Positions 1-9,175 of a DNA stretch of 28,525 nt are shown here, piece after piece. The stretch is from Candidatus Parcubacteria bacterium (GTDB taxonomy: Bacteria; Patescibacteriota; Microgenomatia; UBA12405). The position numbers and the translations under genes were made by a program. Where the stretch lies: positions 1 to 28,525 of the forward strand of contig JAEZTF010000011.1 in assembly GCA_023443725.1 (NCBI GenBank), given 5' to 3'. Each line of letters starts with the position of its first letter. The first letter of the stretch is position 1. Below the pieces are notes generated by a model that saw only the letters and a program-made list of their open reading frames with translations, ran no database searches and was not told the DNA's origin.

Positions 1-1
1 A

Positions 2-3000
2 GTTAGTACTGGTGTTGGTTTATCATGGGCTACTGCTAGTGGTTCATCTACTTATACTGCTTCCAATGGTATTACTTTAGTTGCTAGTGATATTCAATTA
101 GATCTAGGTTCTACCAATGTTTGGTTAGCTCCTCAAGTATTTACTAATGGTATTAATTTAAGTAACAACTATATTACTAATGGTACCCAACCAGGTAATT
201 CTAATTTTGTTGGCTATTATGCTGGTTTAAGAGCCACCAACGCTTCATATTCAAATTTCTTTGGTATCAATGCTGGTGTAGATGCTGTTAATGCTTCTAG
301 TTCAAATTTCTTTGGATACCAAACTGGACTTGGTGCTAGTAATGCTTCTGGTTCAAATTTCTTTGGTTATACCGCTGGAAAATATGCTAGCAATGCTTCA
401 AATTCTAATTTTTTCGGCTACGAAGCTGGTCTTGGTGCCAGTAATGCCTATGATTCTAATTTCTTTGGTCAAAGTGCTGGTGTTGGTGCTAGTAATGCTT
501 ATCATTCTATTTTTTTTGGTCGACAAGCTGGTCAAAATGCTTTCAATGCTCAATATTCTAATTTCTTAGGTTACAATGCTGGCCGATATGCCTTCAATGC
601 CTATGATTCCAATTTTTTTGGTTGGAATGCTGGAGTTGGTGCCAGTAATGCTTATCGATCAAACTTTCTTGGTAATAGTGCTGGCATTGGTGCTAGTAAT
701 GCTAATTATTCTAATTTCCTTGGTTGGAATGCAGGTCAAAATGCTACAAATGCTTCTAGCTCCAATTTTCTTGGTAGTAATGCTGGCGCTTTAGCCTTCA
801 ATGCCACTAATTCTAGCTTCTTTGGTACTTGGGCAGGTGTTGGTGCTAGTAATGCTTACGAATCTAATTTTTTTGGTTATCATGCTGGTACAGGTGCCAG
901 TAATGCCTATGATTCCAATTTTTTTGGTCGACAAGCTGGTGAATATGCTTCCAATGCCCATGATTCCAATTTTTTTGGTTATTATTCAGGTATTGGTGGT
1001 AGTAATGCTTACTATTCTAATTTCTTTGGTTTTTATGCTGGAAATGGTGCTACTAATGCTTATAATTCTAATTTTATTGGTCAAAATGCTGGCCGAAATG
1101 CTTTAAGTGCCAATAATTCCAATTTTCTTGGTACAGCTGCTGGTCAAAATGCCTTCAACGCCACTAATTCTAATTTTATTGGCCAAAGTGCTGGTGTTGG
1201 AGCTAGCCGTGCCTATAATTCGAATTTCTTTGGCCAAAATGCTGGTATTGGTGCCAGTTTTGCTTATCAGTCTAATTTTATTAGTAATGCTGCTGGAACA
1301 AATGCTTTATATGCTAATAATTCCAATTTCTTTGGTCAAGGTGCTGGACAAAATGCCTTCAACGCCACTGACTCTAATTTCTTTGGTTACATGGCTGGAC
1401 TTGGTGCTAGTTTAGCCACTGACTCTAATTTCTTTGGTGATCAAGCCGGTATTGGTGCTAGTAAAGCCCAATTTTCAAACTTTTTTGGTCAATATGCTGG
1501 AACAAATGCTATAAATACCTTTTATTCCAATTTCTTCGGTTGGCGTAGTGGTGACGGAGCTTTTAATGCTGATCATTCTAATTTCCTTGGTAGTGCCGCC
1601 GGACAAAACGCCACCGACGCTAACCAATCCAATTTCTTTGGTACCAGTGCTGGTGTTGGTGGTAGTAATGCTGAATATTCTAATTTTATTGGTTACAATG
1701 CTGGAATTGGCGCCAGTGATGCTTGGAATTCTAATTTTATTGGTCGTAGTGCTGGACAAAACGCGACTGATGCTAACGAATCCAATTTCTTTGGTACCAG
1801 TGCTGGACGATATTCTACAAATGCTAATCTTTCAAATTTTTTTGGTGCCTATGCTGGTAATAATGCCAATAATGCTTCATTTTCTAATTTCTTTGGTTAC
1901 ATGGCTGGTAGAGGTGCTACTAATGCTGCTAATAGTATCTTTATTGGTTACGGAGCTGGTTACAATGACACTGTTAATACTGGTAGTACAGCTACAGCCA
2001 TAGCTATCGGTCGTTATGCTGGTACAGGTGGATTTAAAAATAGTATTGCTATTGGTCAAGGAGTAATTAATACTGCTGAAAAACAAGTCAATATTGGTAA
2101 TGTTCTTTATCTTAGTGGTATTTACAATTCCGATACTCAATCTGGTGCTGCTGTTGCTGGCGGTAAAGTAGGTATTGGGACTACCAATCCTAGCTACACA
2201 TTAGATGTTGCTGGTGATATTAATATCACTGGTTCATATCGAGTCAATGGTACCCCAATTACCACTGGAGGATCTAGTCAGTGGACTACATTAGGTAGCA
2301 ATATTTACTACTCCACTGGTGCCGTTGGTATCGGTACTACTACTCCAACTGGCAAACTAACTGTAGCTGGTAGTAGTGGCGATGGTCGTTCAGTTTCTAT
2401 TGACAATCGAGAAATAAAATTCCGTGGTGATGGTGTCGCTCACATGTCCATTTTAGGACCAGATACTGGCAGCTCTTTAATTACTTTTCAAAACACTAGT
2501 GCTAATTCTGCCACTGGTACTGTTGGTACTGATTTATTCACTATTATGAGTAGTGGTAATGTCGGTATTGGTACTACTAATCCTTCACAACGATTCCAAA
2601 TTACTACTTCTGGAGCCAACGATGTTCAATATGGAATTCGTCTTCAAAATCCAAATAATTCTACTACCGGTGCCTCAATTGGAATTGCTTTTGCTAATGA
2701 TACCGATAATAATTTAGCCAAAGGTGCTTTAGTTTATACTGGTCGCGATGGTTATGGTAAAGGAGATTTCCTTTTCTTACAAAATACAGACAATGATCTT
2801 AGTGTTCCAACCCTTAGTAATGCTGTCATGGCTATTACTAATGCTGGTAGTGTTGGTATCGGTACTACTGCTCCAACCCAAAAACTAGATGTTGCTGGAA
2901 AAATTGCTCTTAATGGTATACAAATTCTTTATCGACCTTCCGATATGTACAATTCTTTAATTATTGGTGATGGTGGCAACAATCTTAGCCATACTTCAGG

Positions 3001-6000
3001 AGATCAAGGTTATTACAATACTTTTGTTGGGCTATCTTCTGGTATTTCAAATACCACTGGCCCTTACAATACCGCATTAGGTAGTAATTCACTTTATAAC
3101 AACACTCAAGGTTATGATAATACTGCCTCCGGCGGTTGGTCTTTATTTTCTAATGTCACTGGATATGAAAATGCTGCTTTTGGCTCATATTCTCTTTACC
3201 ATAATATCGATGGGGTTGAAAATACAGCTCTTGGTGTAAATTCTCTTTTTGCCAACACTTCTGGAAGTAATAATATTGGAATTGGCTATTTAGCCGGACG
3301 TTATCTTGCTGATGGTTCTACTGGTAATTCTTCCCCAGACTACAGTATGTATCTTGGTTATAATACCAAGTCTCTTTATAACAATGCTCAAAACGAAATC
3401 GTTATTGGTTACAATGCTATTGGTAACGGATCAAATTCTGTTGTTTTAGGTAATGACTTTATAACCAATACAATTCTTAAAGGCAATGTCGGCATCGGCA
3501 CTACTAACCCAAATTACAAACTTGATGTTTCTGGTGATATTAATATCACTGGTTCATATCGTATTAATGGCACTCCAATTTCTACTGGTACCACTTATAC
3601 TGCTTCCACTGGTATTACTTTGGTTGGATCTGATATTCAATTAAATCTTGGCTACACTCCAATCTGGACTGGATTACATACTTTCAATGGTGGTATTGGT
3701 GTTAGTGGTTCAGCTTCTTTTGGTAGTGATATTAATTTAAATAATTTTTATCTTACTAATGGTACTCAACCAGGAAATTCTAATTTTATTGGTTATCAAG
3801 CTGGATTAGGAGCTAGCAATGCTACCAATTCTAATTTCTTTGGTCAAAATGCTGGAATTGGTGCCAGTCGTGCTTTTAACTCTAATTTCTTTGGTCAAAA
3901 TGCTGGAATTGGTGCCAGTAATGCTTATGGTTCTAATTTTTTTGGTAGATATGCTGGACAAAACGCAAGGGAAGGACATGATTCTAATTTTTTTGGTTCA
4001 AATGCTGGTGACGGATCTAAATGGGCTAGCTATTCTAATTTTTTTGGTGCTAGTGCTGGACAATATGTATCGGCCGATTATTCTAATTTCTTTGGTTATC
4101 AAGCTGGTATTGGTGCTACTAGTGCTAAATATTCTAATTTTATGGGCATTTTTTCTGGACAAAATGCTAAGTCTGCTATATATTCTAATTTCTTTGGTTA
4201 TCAAACTGGTATGAGTGCTACTAATGCTTCCTCCTCTAATTTCTTTGGTTTGAATGCTGGAGCAGGTGCTACTAATGCTGCCAATAGTATTTTTATTGGT
4301 AGTTATGCTGGATACAATGATACTGTTAATACTGGTACTACCGCCTCTGCCATTGCTATTGGTCGATATGCTGGTACTGGTGGATTTAAAGATAGTATTG
4401 CTATCGGAAGAGGTGTCATAAATACAGCTGAACAACAAGCTAATATTGGTAATATTCTTTATCTAAGTGGTATTTATAATTCCGATACTCAATCTGGTGC
4501 TGCCTTAACTACAGGAAAAGTTGGTATTGGAACTACTGCTCCTGGTTACACTCTTGATGTAGTTGGTGATGTCAATATCACAGGATATTATCGAATTAAT
4601 GGTACTCCAATTGCCACAGGTGGCTCCAGTCAATGGACTACTAGTGGTAGTAATATTTACTACAATGCCGGCAATGTCGGCATCGGCACCACCAATCCTA
4701 GTCATAAATTAGAAATTATTGGTAATAGTTATCTTTCAGGCAATGTCGGTATCGGCACAACTAACCCTCTATATAAATTAGAAGTCAATGGTGCTGTTTC
4801 CTTTGGTGGGGATATTGATTTAAATAATTTCTTTATTACAAATGGTACTCAACCAGGTGGTTCTAATTTTATTGGTTATCAAGCTGGTCTTGGTGCAACC
4901 AATGCTTATAGTTCAAATTTCTTTGGTTATCAAGCTGGTCTTAACGCAAATGACGCAAATAATTCCAATTTCTTGGGTTATCAAGCCGGTATTGGTGCTA
5001 GTTGGACAAGTGCTGCTAATTATTTTGGCCAAAATGCTGGCCAAAATGCTGCCAATGCAATTGGTTCAAATTTCTTTGGTCAAAATGCTGGTTCTTATGC
5101 CGATAGTGCTATGTATTCAAATTTCTTCGGTTCAAATGCTGGTGAAAACGCTGCTTATGCAAATGATTCCAACTTCTTCGGTCGTAGTGCTGGCATTGGT
5201 GCTAGTAATGCTTATGAATCTAATTTCTTCGGCATAAATGCTGGTAAAAACGCCGATTATGCTTATGGTTCCAATTTCTTTGGTTCTTATGCTGGTATTG
5301 GTGCTAGCGGAGCCAGTTATTCCAATTTCTTTGGTCAATATGCTGGAGAATATGCTTATAATGCTTTCAATTCCAACTTTTTTGGCAACAGTGCTGGACA
5401 AAACGCTACCAATGCTTCAAGTTCCAATTTCTTTGGCCAAAATGCTGGTGCTGGTTCTCCTAATGCAAATGGTTCAAATTTCATTGGTTACCAGGCTGGT
5501 CTTGGTGCTAGTAATGCTAGTAATTCCAATTTCTTAGGTTGGAATGCAGGCAAAAATGCTACTCTCGCTAGTAATTCCAATTTCTTTGGTTATAATGCTG
5601 GTTCTGCAGCTACTAACGCAGCTAATAGTATTTTTATTGGTAGTTATGCCGGTTACTATGATACTGTAGATACAACTAGTAGTGCTACAGCTATTGCTAT
5701 TGGTCGTTATGCTGGCACAGGTGGATTTAAAAATAGTATTGCTTTAGGACGAGGAGTCATTAATACCGCCGAACAACAAGCTAACATTGGAAATGTTCTT
5801 TATCTTAGTGGTATCTATAATTCCGATACTCAATCAGGTGCAGCTGTTGCTGGTGGCAAAGTTAGTATAGGTAATACCGCTCCAACAGGAATATTCCAAG
5901 TTAATGTTGGCGTTACTCAAGCATTTATTATAAATGCTAATGGTAGAGTTGGTCTTGGTACCACCGCTCCATCTCGACAATTCACTGTCATTGGTAACGG

Positions 6001-7888
6001 TAGTGTGAGCGGTGTTGCTTTATTTCAAAATACTAACACTGGTAAAACTATGCCTACCATGATTGTTCAAAACGGTAGTTCAGGCACTGGTTTTACTGGT
6101 TCATATATTGATTTCGTTAACGGTGCTGGAGTTAGAATGGGTCGTATCAGAAATACCAACACCACTACTCTTACTTACGGTACTACCGTCAACGCCGATT
6201 TTGCCGAATATGTTCACGGTGACGAGCCAACCGAACCTACAGACTTAATTGCTTATCATGGTGATAAATTTGGTAAAGCTGTTGATGGTCAAATGATTGC
6301 CGGTACTCATACTAATTTTGGAACTTACTTAGGCAATGAAGCTATTGCTGACGAACAATATTCTCTACCATTAGCTATGGTTGGAATTGTTGATCTTAAA
6401 GTTTCTAGTGTTTATGGCAATATTTCCGCCGGTGATCCAATTGCTACTAGTCCATTTGCTGGCGTTGGTGCAAAAGCTATTAAATCAGGCCGAATCGTTG
6501 GTCATGCCATAGAAAATTATTCTAATAATAATCCAAACTCTATTGGCACTATTAAAATAATTGTTCAACCAACTTATTATGATTCTGATATTAATATCAC
6601 TTCTACCGGTCAAATTGCTGTTAATTATAATGTTTCTGAATCAGTTCTCTCCTCTCTTGGTTATTCTGGTGCCAAAAATGAAATTGAAGCCGCCTCATAC
6701 AATTTAACCGACTTGTCCACCGGAGCTTCAGCGGCGGCGGATTCTTTAGTTAATAAAGTCGATCAATTTAAAGAGTTAGCTAGTGCCAAAATCAAAGCTG
6801 GTTTAATTTCTGCCAAAAATATAATTGCTGATAATATCGTTACTAAGAATTTAGTCTCTCAAAAAGTTACTACTGACAATATAGTTTCTCCTTTAGGTAA
6901 TATTAATCATCTTACTACTCAAGATATTCAATCTACTAATGTTGAAACTGAAAATCTTGTGGCTCAAAATGTTCAAACCACTCAAGTTTCTACTCAAAAT
7001 TTAGAAACTGATAATTTAATAGCCGACAACGCTACTATTTCTGGTACCTTATATGCCGACAACATAATTTCTAAAGAAGGTTCTTTTGGCGATCTTATGA
7101 CCAACAAAATTTCTTCTCTTCGTGAAGAACTTCAAAAATTAGTTGCCAAAAATGAAGCTACTTCTAGTGCTCTATTAGCTGAATCTGAAAGTTGGTATTC
7201 TGACATTACTTCAGATTCGGCCGCTATTCACGGAGATCTTAATCTTTCTGATAATCTTATTGTTGGTAATCAGCTTATCGTCAATGGTAACACCCAACTT
7301 GGCAACACTTTCATTAATGGTATTTTCAATGTTGGTGATATTGCCATTAAAGATAATTTAATCGAAACCACCAACACTGCTCTCTACATCCAGCCATCTC
7401 AAACCGGTTCTGTTCATATCATGGGAGATACTTTAGTCATTGCCGACAATGGTAATGTCACCATCAATGGTAATCTTTCAGTTACTGGTTCATTTGCTGC
7501 TGGAAATATTATTGCTAATGAAATCCAAACCAACAAACTCACTGCTGTCGAATCTACAATTAACGATTTATCATCTACTAAATTAAACATCGCTACTGAC
7601 AGTGCTTCTACTATTATTGCCTCTGAATCTGATATTGATATCGCCACTAGTTCAGCTAAAGTCAATTCCAACGCTACTGCTGGTACTGCCACTTTACCAG
7701 CTGGCAAAACCGAACTCATTATTTCTACTAACAAAATTACTCCTGAATCAATGGTCTATCTTACTCCATTAGCTTCTACTCAAAATCAAGTTCTTTATGT
7801 CAAATCTAAAGATACTTCCTCATTTACTATTTCTCTCGATAATCCTCTTACTAATGATATTCAAATCAACTGGTGGATTATAAATTAA
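2..7888 (+). CDS. Giant repeat-rich surface fibre / adhesin-like protein (5' partial)
   Basis: One frame is open from position 2 to the TAA at 7886-7888, giving about 2,628 residues with no start in view. The ATG at 1391 is an ordinary Met inside a repeat (SNFFGYMAG), so the gene begins outside the window. Order: linker; 34 SNFFG repeats; a cap module; several tail-fibre-like modules of the type VGIGTTNPSYTLDVAGD; five NTALG-type repeats; a second cassette with 10 SNFFG repeats and cap; a third with 15 repeats and cap; a domain starting NADFAEYVHGDEP (about 6191-6580) resembling the self-processing or chaperone-like domains of fibre proteins; a stalk of NLxAxN-type repeats with a short coiled coil (about 6620-7180); further beta modules; and a 68-residue C-terminal domain ending WWIIN. 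Such proteins are usually surface fibres that trimerise; adhesion is inferred. The next gene starts 31 bp downstream and shares the C-terminal domain, so the two are probably co-transcribed. Confidence 0.9.
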   Translation, partial: VSTGVGLSWATASGSSTYTASNGITLVASDIQLDLGSTNVWLAPQVFTNGINLSNNYITNGTQPGNSNFVGYYAGLRATNASYSNFFGINAGVDAVNASSSNFFGYQTGLGASNASGSNFFGYTAGKYASNASNSNFFGYEAGLGASNAYDSNFFGQSAGVGASNAYHSIFFGRQAGQNAFNAQYSNFLGYNAGRYAFNAYDSNFFGWNAGVGASNAYRSNFLGNSAGIGASNANYSNFLGWNAGQNATNASSSNFLGSNAGALAFNATNSSFFGTWAGVGASNAYESNFFGYHAGTGASNAYDSNFFGRQAGEYASNAHDSNFFGYYSGIGGSNAYYSNFFGFYAGNGATNAYNSNFIGQNAGRNALSANNSNFLGTAAGQNAFNATNSNFIGQSAGVGASRAYNSNFFGQNAGIGASFAYQSNFISNAAGTNALYANNSNFFGQGAGQNAFNATDSNFFGYMAGLGASLATDSNFFGDQAGIGASKAQFSNFFGQYAGTNAINTFYSNFFGWRSGDGAFNADHSNFLGSAAGQNATDANQSNFFGTSAGVGGSNAEYSNFIGYNAGIGASDAWNSNFIGRSAGQNATDANESNFFGTSAGRYSTNANLSNFFGAYAGNNANNASFSNFFGYMAGRGATNAANSIFIGYGAGYNDTVNTGSTATAIAIGRYAGTGGFKNSIAIGQGVINTAEKQVNIGNVLYLSGIYNSDTQSGAAVAGGKVGIGTTNPSYTLDVAGDINITGSYRVNGTPITTGGSSQWTTLGSNIYYSTGAVGIGTTTPTGKLTVAGSSGDGRSVSIDNREIKFRGDGVAHMSILGPDTGSSLITFQNTSANSATGTVGTDLFTIMSSGNVGIGTTNPSQRFQITTSGANDVQYGIRLQNPNNSTTGASIGIAFANDTDNNLAKGALVYTGRDGYGKGDFLFLQNTDNDLSVPTLSNAVMAITNAGSVGIGTTAPTQKLDVAGKIALNGIQILYRPSDMYNSLIIGDGGNNLSHTSGDQGYYNTFVGLSSGISNTTGPYNTALGSNSLYNNTQGYDNTASGGWSLFSNVTGYENAAFGSYSLYHNIDGVENTALGVNSLFANTSGSNNIGIGYLAGRYLADGSTGNSSPDYSMYLGYNTKSLYNNAQNEIVIGYNAIGNGSNSVVLGNDFITNTILKGNVGIGTTNPNYKLDVSGDINITGSYRINGTPISTGTTYTASTGITLVGSDIQLNLGYTPIWTGLHTFNGGIGVSGSASFGSDINLNNFYLTNGTQPGNSNFIGYQAGLGASNATNSNFFGQNAGIGASRAFNSNFFGQNAGIGASNAYGSNFFGRYAGQNAREGHDSNFFGSNAGDGSKWASYSNFFGASAGQYVSADYSNFFGYQAGIGATSAKYSNFMGIFSGQNAKSAIYSNFFGYQTGMSATNASSSNFFGLNAGAGATNAANSIFIGSYAGYNDTVNTGTTASAIAIGRYAGTGGFKDSIAIGRGVINTAEQQANIGNILYLSGIYNSDTQSGAALTTGKVGIGTTAPGYTLDVVGDVNITGYYRINGTPIATGGSSQWTTSGSNIYYNAGNVGIGTTNPSHKLEIIGNSYLSGNVGIGTTNPLYKLEVNGAVSFGGDIDLNNFFITNGTQPGGSNFIGYQAGLGATNAYSSNFFGYQAGLNANDANNSNFLGYQAGIGASWTSAANYFGQNAGQNAANAIGSNFFGQNAGSYADSAMYSNFFGSNAGENAAYANDSNFFGRSAGIGASNAYESNFFGINAGKNADYAYGSNFFGSYAGIGASGASYSNFFGQYAGEYAYNAFNSNFFGNSAGQNATNASSSNFFGQNAGAGSPNANGSNFIGYQAGLGASNASNSNFLGWNAGKNATLASNSNFFGYNAGSAATNAANSIFIGSYAGYYDTVDTTSSATAIAIGRYAGTGGFKNSIALGRGVINTAEQQANIGNVLYLSGIYNSDTQSGAAVAGGKVSIGNTAPTGIFQVNVGVTQAFIINANGRVGLGTTAPSRQFTVIGNGSVSGVALFQNTNTGKTMPTMIVQNGSSGTGFTGSYIDFVNGAGVRMGRIRNTNTTTLTYGTTVNADFAEYVHGDEPTEPTDLIAYHGDKFGKAVDGQMIAGTHTNFGTYLGNEAIADEQYSLPLAMVGIVDLKVSSVYGNISAGDPIATSPFAGVGAKAIKSGRIVGHAIENYSNNNPNSIGTIKIIVQPTYYDSDINITSTGQIAVNYNVSESVLSSLGYSGAKNEIEAASYNLTDLSTGASAAADSLVNKVDQFKELASAKIKAGLISAKNIIADNIVTKNLVSQKVTTDNIVSPLGNINHLTTQDIQSTNVETENLVAQNVQTTQVSTQNLETDNLIADNATISGTLYADNIISKEGSFGDLMTNKISSLREELQKLVAKNEATSSALLAESESWYSDITSDSAAIHGDLNLSDNLIVGNQLIVNGNTQLGNTFINGIFNVGDIAIKDNLIETTNTALYIQPSQTGSVHIMGDTLVIADNGNVTINGNLSVTGSFAAGNIIANEIQTNKLTAVESTINDLSSTKLNIATDSASTIIASESDIDIATSSAKVNSNATAGTATLPAGKTELIISTNKITPESMVYLTPLASTQNQVLYVKSKDTSSFTISLDNPLTNDIQINWWIIN
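200..1933 (+). repeat. Tandem 51-bp (17-residue) repeat array 1, 34 units
   Basis: Thirty-four consecutive 51-bp units each encode 17 residues with consensus S-N-F-[FIL]-G-x-x-A-G-x-[GN]-A-[ST]-N-A-x-x. A diverged unit starting SIFIG at 1934 opens the cap. Positions 6-7, 10-11 and 16-17 of the unit vary most. The Phe pair and the Gly residues are nearly fixed, as expected for a repeating beta-roll coil. Confidence 0.95.
3008..3262 (+). repeat. Five 51-bp units of a second, NTALG-type repeat family
   Basis: Five 17-residue units follow the pattern G-Y-x-N-T-A-x-G-x-x-S-L-x-x-N-x-x, beginning GYYNTFVGLSSG and ending before GSNNIGIGYLAG. The sequence differs from the SNFFG family but the period is the same, suggesting the same coil geometry. 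Confidence 0.85.
3779..4285 (+). repeat. Tandem 51-bp repeat array 2, 10 units
   Basis: Ten SNFFG-type units follow an NGTQPGN lead-in and precede a SIFIG cap, as in arrays 1 and 3. One unit, at 4034-4081, has 16 residues (48 bp) but keeps the frame. Confidence 0.95.
4862..5626 (+). repeat. Tandem 51-bp repeat array 3, 15 units
   Basis: Fifteen units lie between an NGTQPGG lead-in and a SIFIG cap starting at 5627. One unit (5015) begins ANYFG instead of SNFFG. The flanking cap sequences (AIAIGRYAGTGGFK, then VLYLSGIYNSDTQSGAA) are nearly identical to those after arrays 1 and 2. Confidence 0.95.
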
Positions 7889-7919
7889 AAAATAAATAAA
7901 ATTATTAATTAACATCACC

Positions 7920-9128
7920 ATGCCCAACCTCACCCCAGATCAAATTCAGCAATTACAACAACTTGGTATTGATATTCAAAATTCTAATCAAGATAATATT
8001 TCTCCCCTTCATCAAGGGGAGATGTCACCAAGTGACAGAAGGGTTTCATCTAAAAAATCGTTTCCTGTTTTTCCTCTTCTCTCCATTTCTGGCATTACTC
8101 TTCTTTCCTTTTCTGGACTCATTTTATTGAAAAACAAAAGTCAATCAACTTCAGTTAAAATAGATAGTACAAACTCTACTTTACCTGAAACTTCTGTATC
8201 ACCTACTCAAGTTCCTAAATCAATTCAACATTATCTTTTAACTTCACAACAATATTTTTCTAGTGCTCTTCAAAATAAATCTGATCAAAATTTAGTTTTA
8301 GAAAACCTTAATCAATCCATCTTAGCTGCTACTCAAGCCATAAAAGAATTTCCTTCCGATTATCGTGGTTTTTTTCAACGAGGTCGTATTTATCAAAGTT
8401 TGTTAATCTCTCAACCACAATTAATCGACCAAGCTTTAGCCGATCTTAATCAAGCTCAAAAATTAAATTCCAATAATCCTGAAATCACTCGTAGTTTGGC
8501 TTCTCTTTATGCTTTCAAAGGTGATGCTCAAAATACTATCAATTATTTAGCTCAAACTATTAACCTTGAACCAACTAAAGCTCAAAATTTTTACGATTTA
8601 GCCAAAATCCAACAACAAATTGGTCTTCTTCCTGATGCTCTTAAAACTTACAATCAACTAATTACTTTAGTCACTGACTCTACTCAAAGATCTCAAATTG
8701 AATTAGAAAAACAATCTATTGAAAAAATTATTGCTCAAAATCCTGACAAAAATTATCCTTCTCTTCAAAATACTAATTCCGACAACTCGGACCTCACTCC
8801 TACCATTTCACTCGACTCTCCAACCATTCAAGCTTTAGCCAGTTCTGATTTAATTATTGCCGATCCTCAAACTATTGATAAAGTTACTGTCTCCAATATC
8901 ACTGATTCCAATGCTCTTTCAGGAAACGCCACCCTTCTAGCCAATCAAAAAGAAATTGTTATTAGTAATAATCAGTTATCTTCGTCTTCACAAGTTTATG
9001 TTTCTATTATCTCTGGTGGTAAAAATCAAAACCTTCAAGTCCTGAGCAAATCAAAGGATTCATTTACTGTTGGACTAACAAAATCTATTAACGAAGATAT
9101 TCAGTTTAAATGGTGGATTATTAACTAA
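7920..9128 (+). CDS. Membrane-anchored TPR protein with the same C-terminal domain as the giant fibre
   Basis: This 402-residue protein has a short N-terminal region (1-45), one membrane segment (about 48-70), a Ser/Thr/Pro-rich linker, TPR-like helices (about 139-245) and a second low-complexity linker. Its last 68 residues (8922-9125) align without gaps to the end of the giant fibre, with about 30 identities, including the final WWIIN. The TPR region suggests protein-protein contacts, and the shared terminus suggests a common partner or common export or anchoring route. Residues about 28-42 (SPLHQGEMSPSDRR) are encoded by a palindromic repeat element rather than ancestral sequence. The gene starts 31 bp after the fibre gene with no SD and is probably co-transcribed with it. 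No specific function is recognised. Confidence 0.85.
   Translation: MPNLTPDQIQQLQQLGIDIQNSNQDNISPLHQGEMSPSDRRVSSKKSFPVFPLLSISGITLLSFSGLILLKNKSQSTSVKIDSTNSTLPETSVSPTQVPKSIQHYLLTSQQYFSSALQNKSDQNLVLENLNQSILAATQAIKEFPSDYRGFFQRGRIYQSLLISQPQLIDQALADLNQAQKLNSNNPEITRSLASLYAFKGDAQNTINYLAQTINLEPTKAQNFYDLAKIQQQIGLLPDALKTYNQLITLVTDSTQRSQIELEKQSIEKIIAQNPDKNYPSLQNTNSDNSDLTPTISLDSPTIQALASSDLIIADPQTIDKVTVSNITDSNALSGNATLLANQKEIVISNNQLSSSSQVYVSIISGGKNQNLQVLSKSKDSFTVGLTKSINEDIQFKWWIIN
8002..8045 (+). repeat. REP-like double-hairpin element inside a coding region
   Basis: The first palindrome is CTCCCCTT..AAGGGGAG (8002-8021), the second TGTCAC..GTGACA (8023-8037), followed by GAAGGGTTT. The same arrangement recurs in an intergenic region at 21363-21420. 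It adds about 15 in-frame codons between the N-terminus and the membrane segment of the host protein. Confidence 0.8.
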
Positions 9129-9131
9129 CAA

Positions 9132-9157
9132 AAATACCCTCATTTCTGAGGGTATTT
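9132..9157. terminator. Bidirectional intrinsic terminator between convergent genes
   Basis: A perfect 11-bp stem (AAATACCCTCA / TGAGGGTATTT) with a TTTC loop lies 3 bp after the + strand stop and 18 bp before the end of the - strand gene. A/T runs flank it on both sides, so it can serve both directions. Confidence 0.85.
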
Positions 9158-9175
9158 AAAAATCTTTTCAAAAAC

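Noticed and set aside
1391..1393. ATG at 1391 as the start of the giant gene
   Set aside because: The frame is open and repeat-coding back to position 2. The Met is an internal residue of a 17-residue unit, and there is no SD or promoter before it.
200..1933. CRISPR-like array
   Set aside because: The 51-bp units are contiguous, coding and diverged, with no unique spacers and no palindromic repeat.
282..5537. Many long ORFs in other frames and on the other strand across the repeat arrays
   Set aside because: A 51-bp repeat with few stop codons keeps all frames open in step. Their products are low-complexity Leu/Val/Met or Ser/Thr/Ile strings, and they are shadows of the SNFFG frame.
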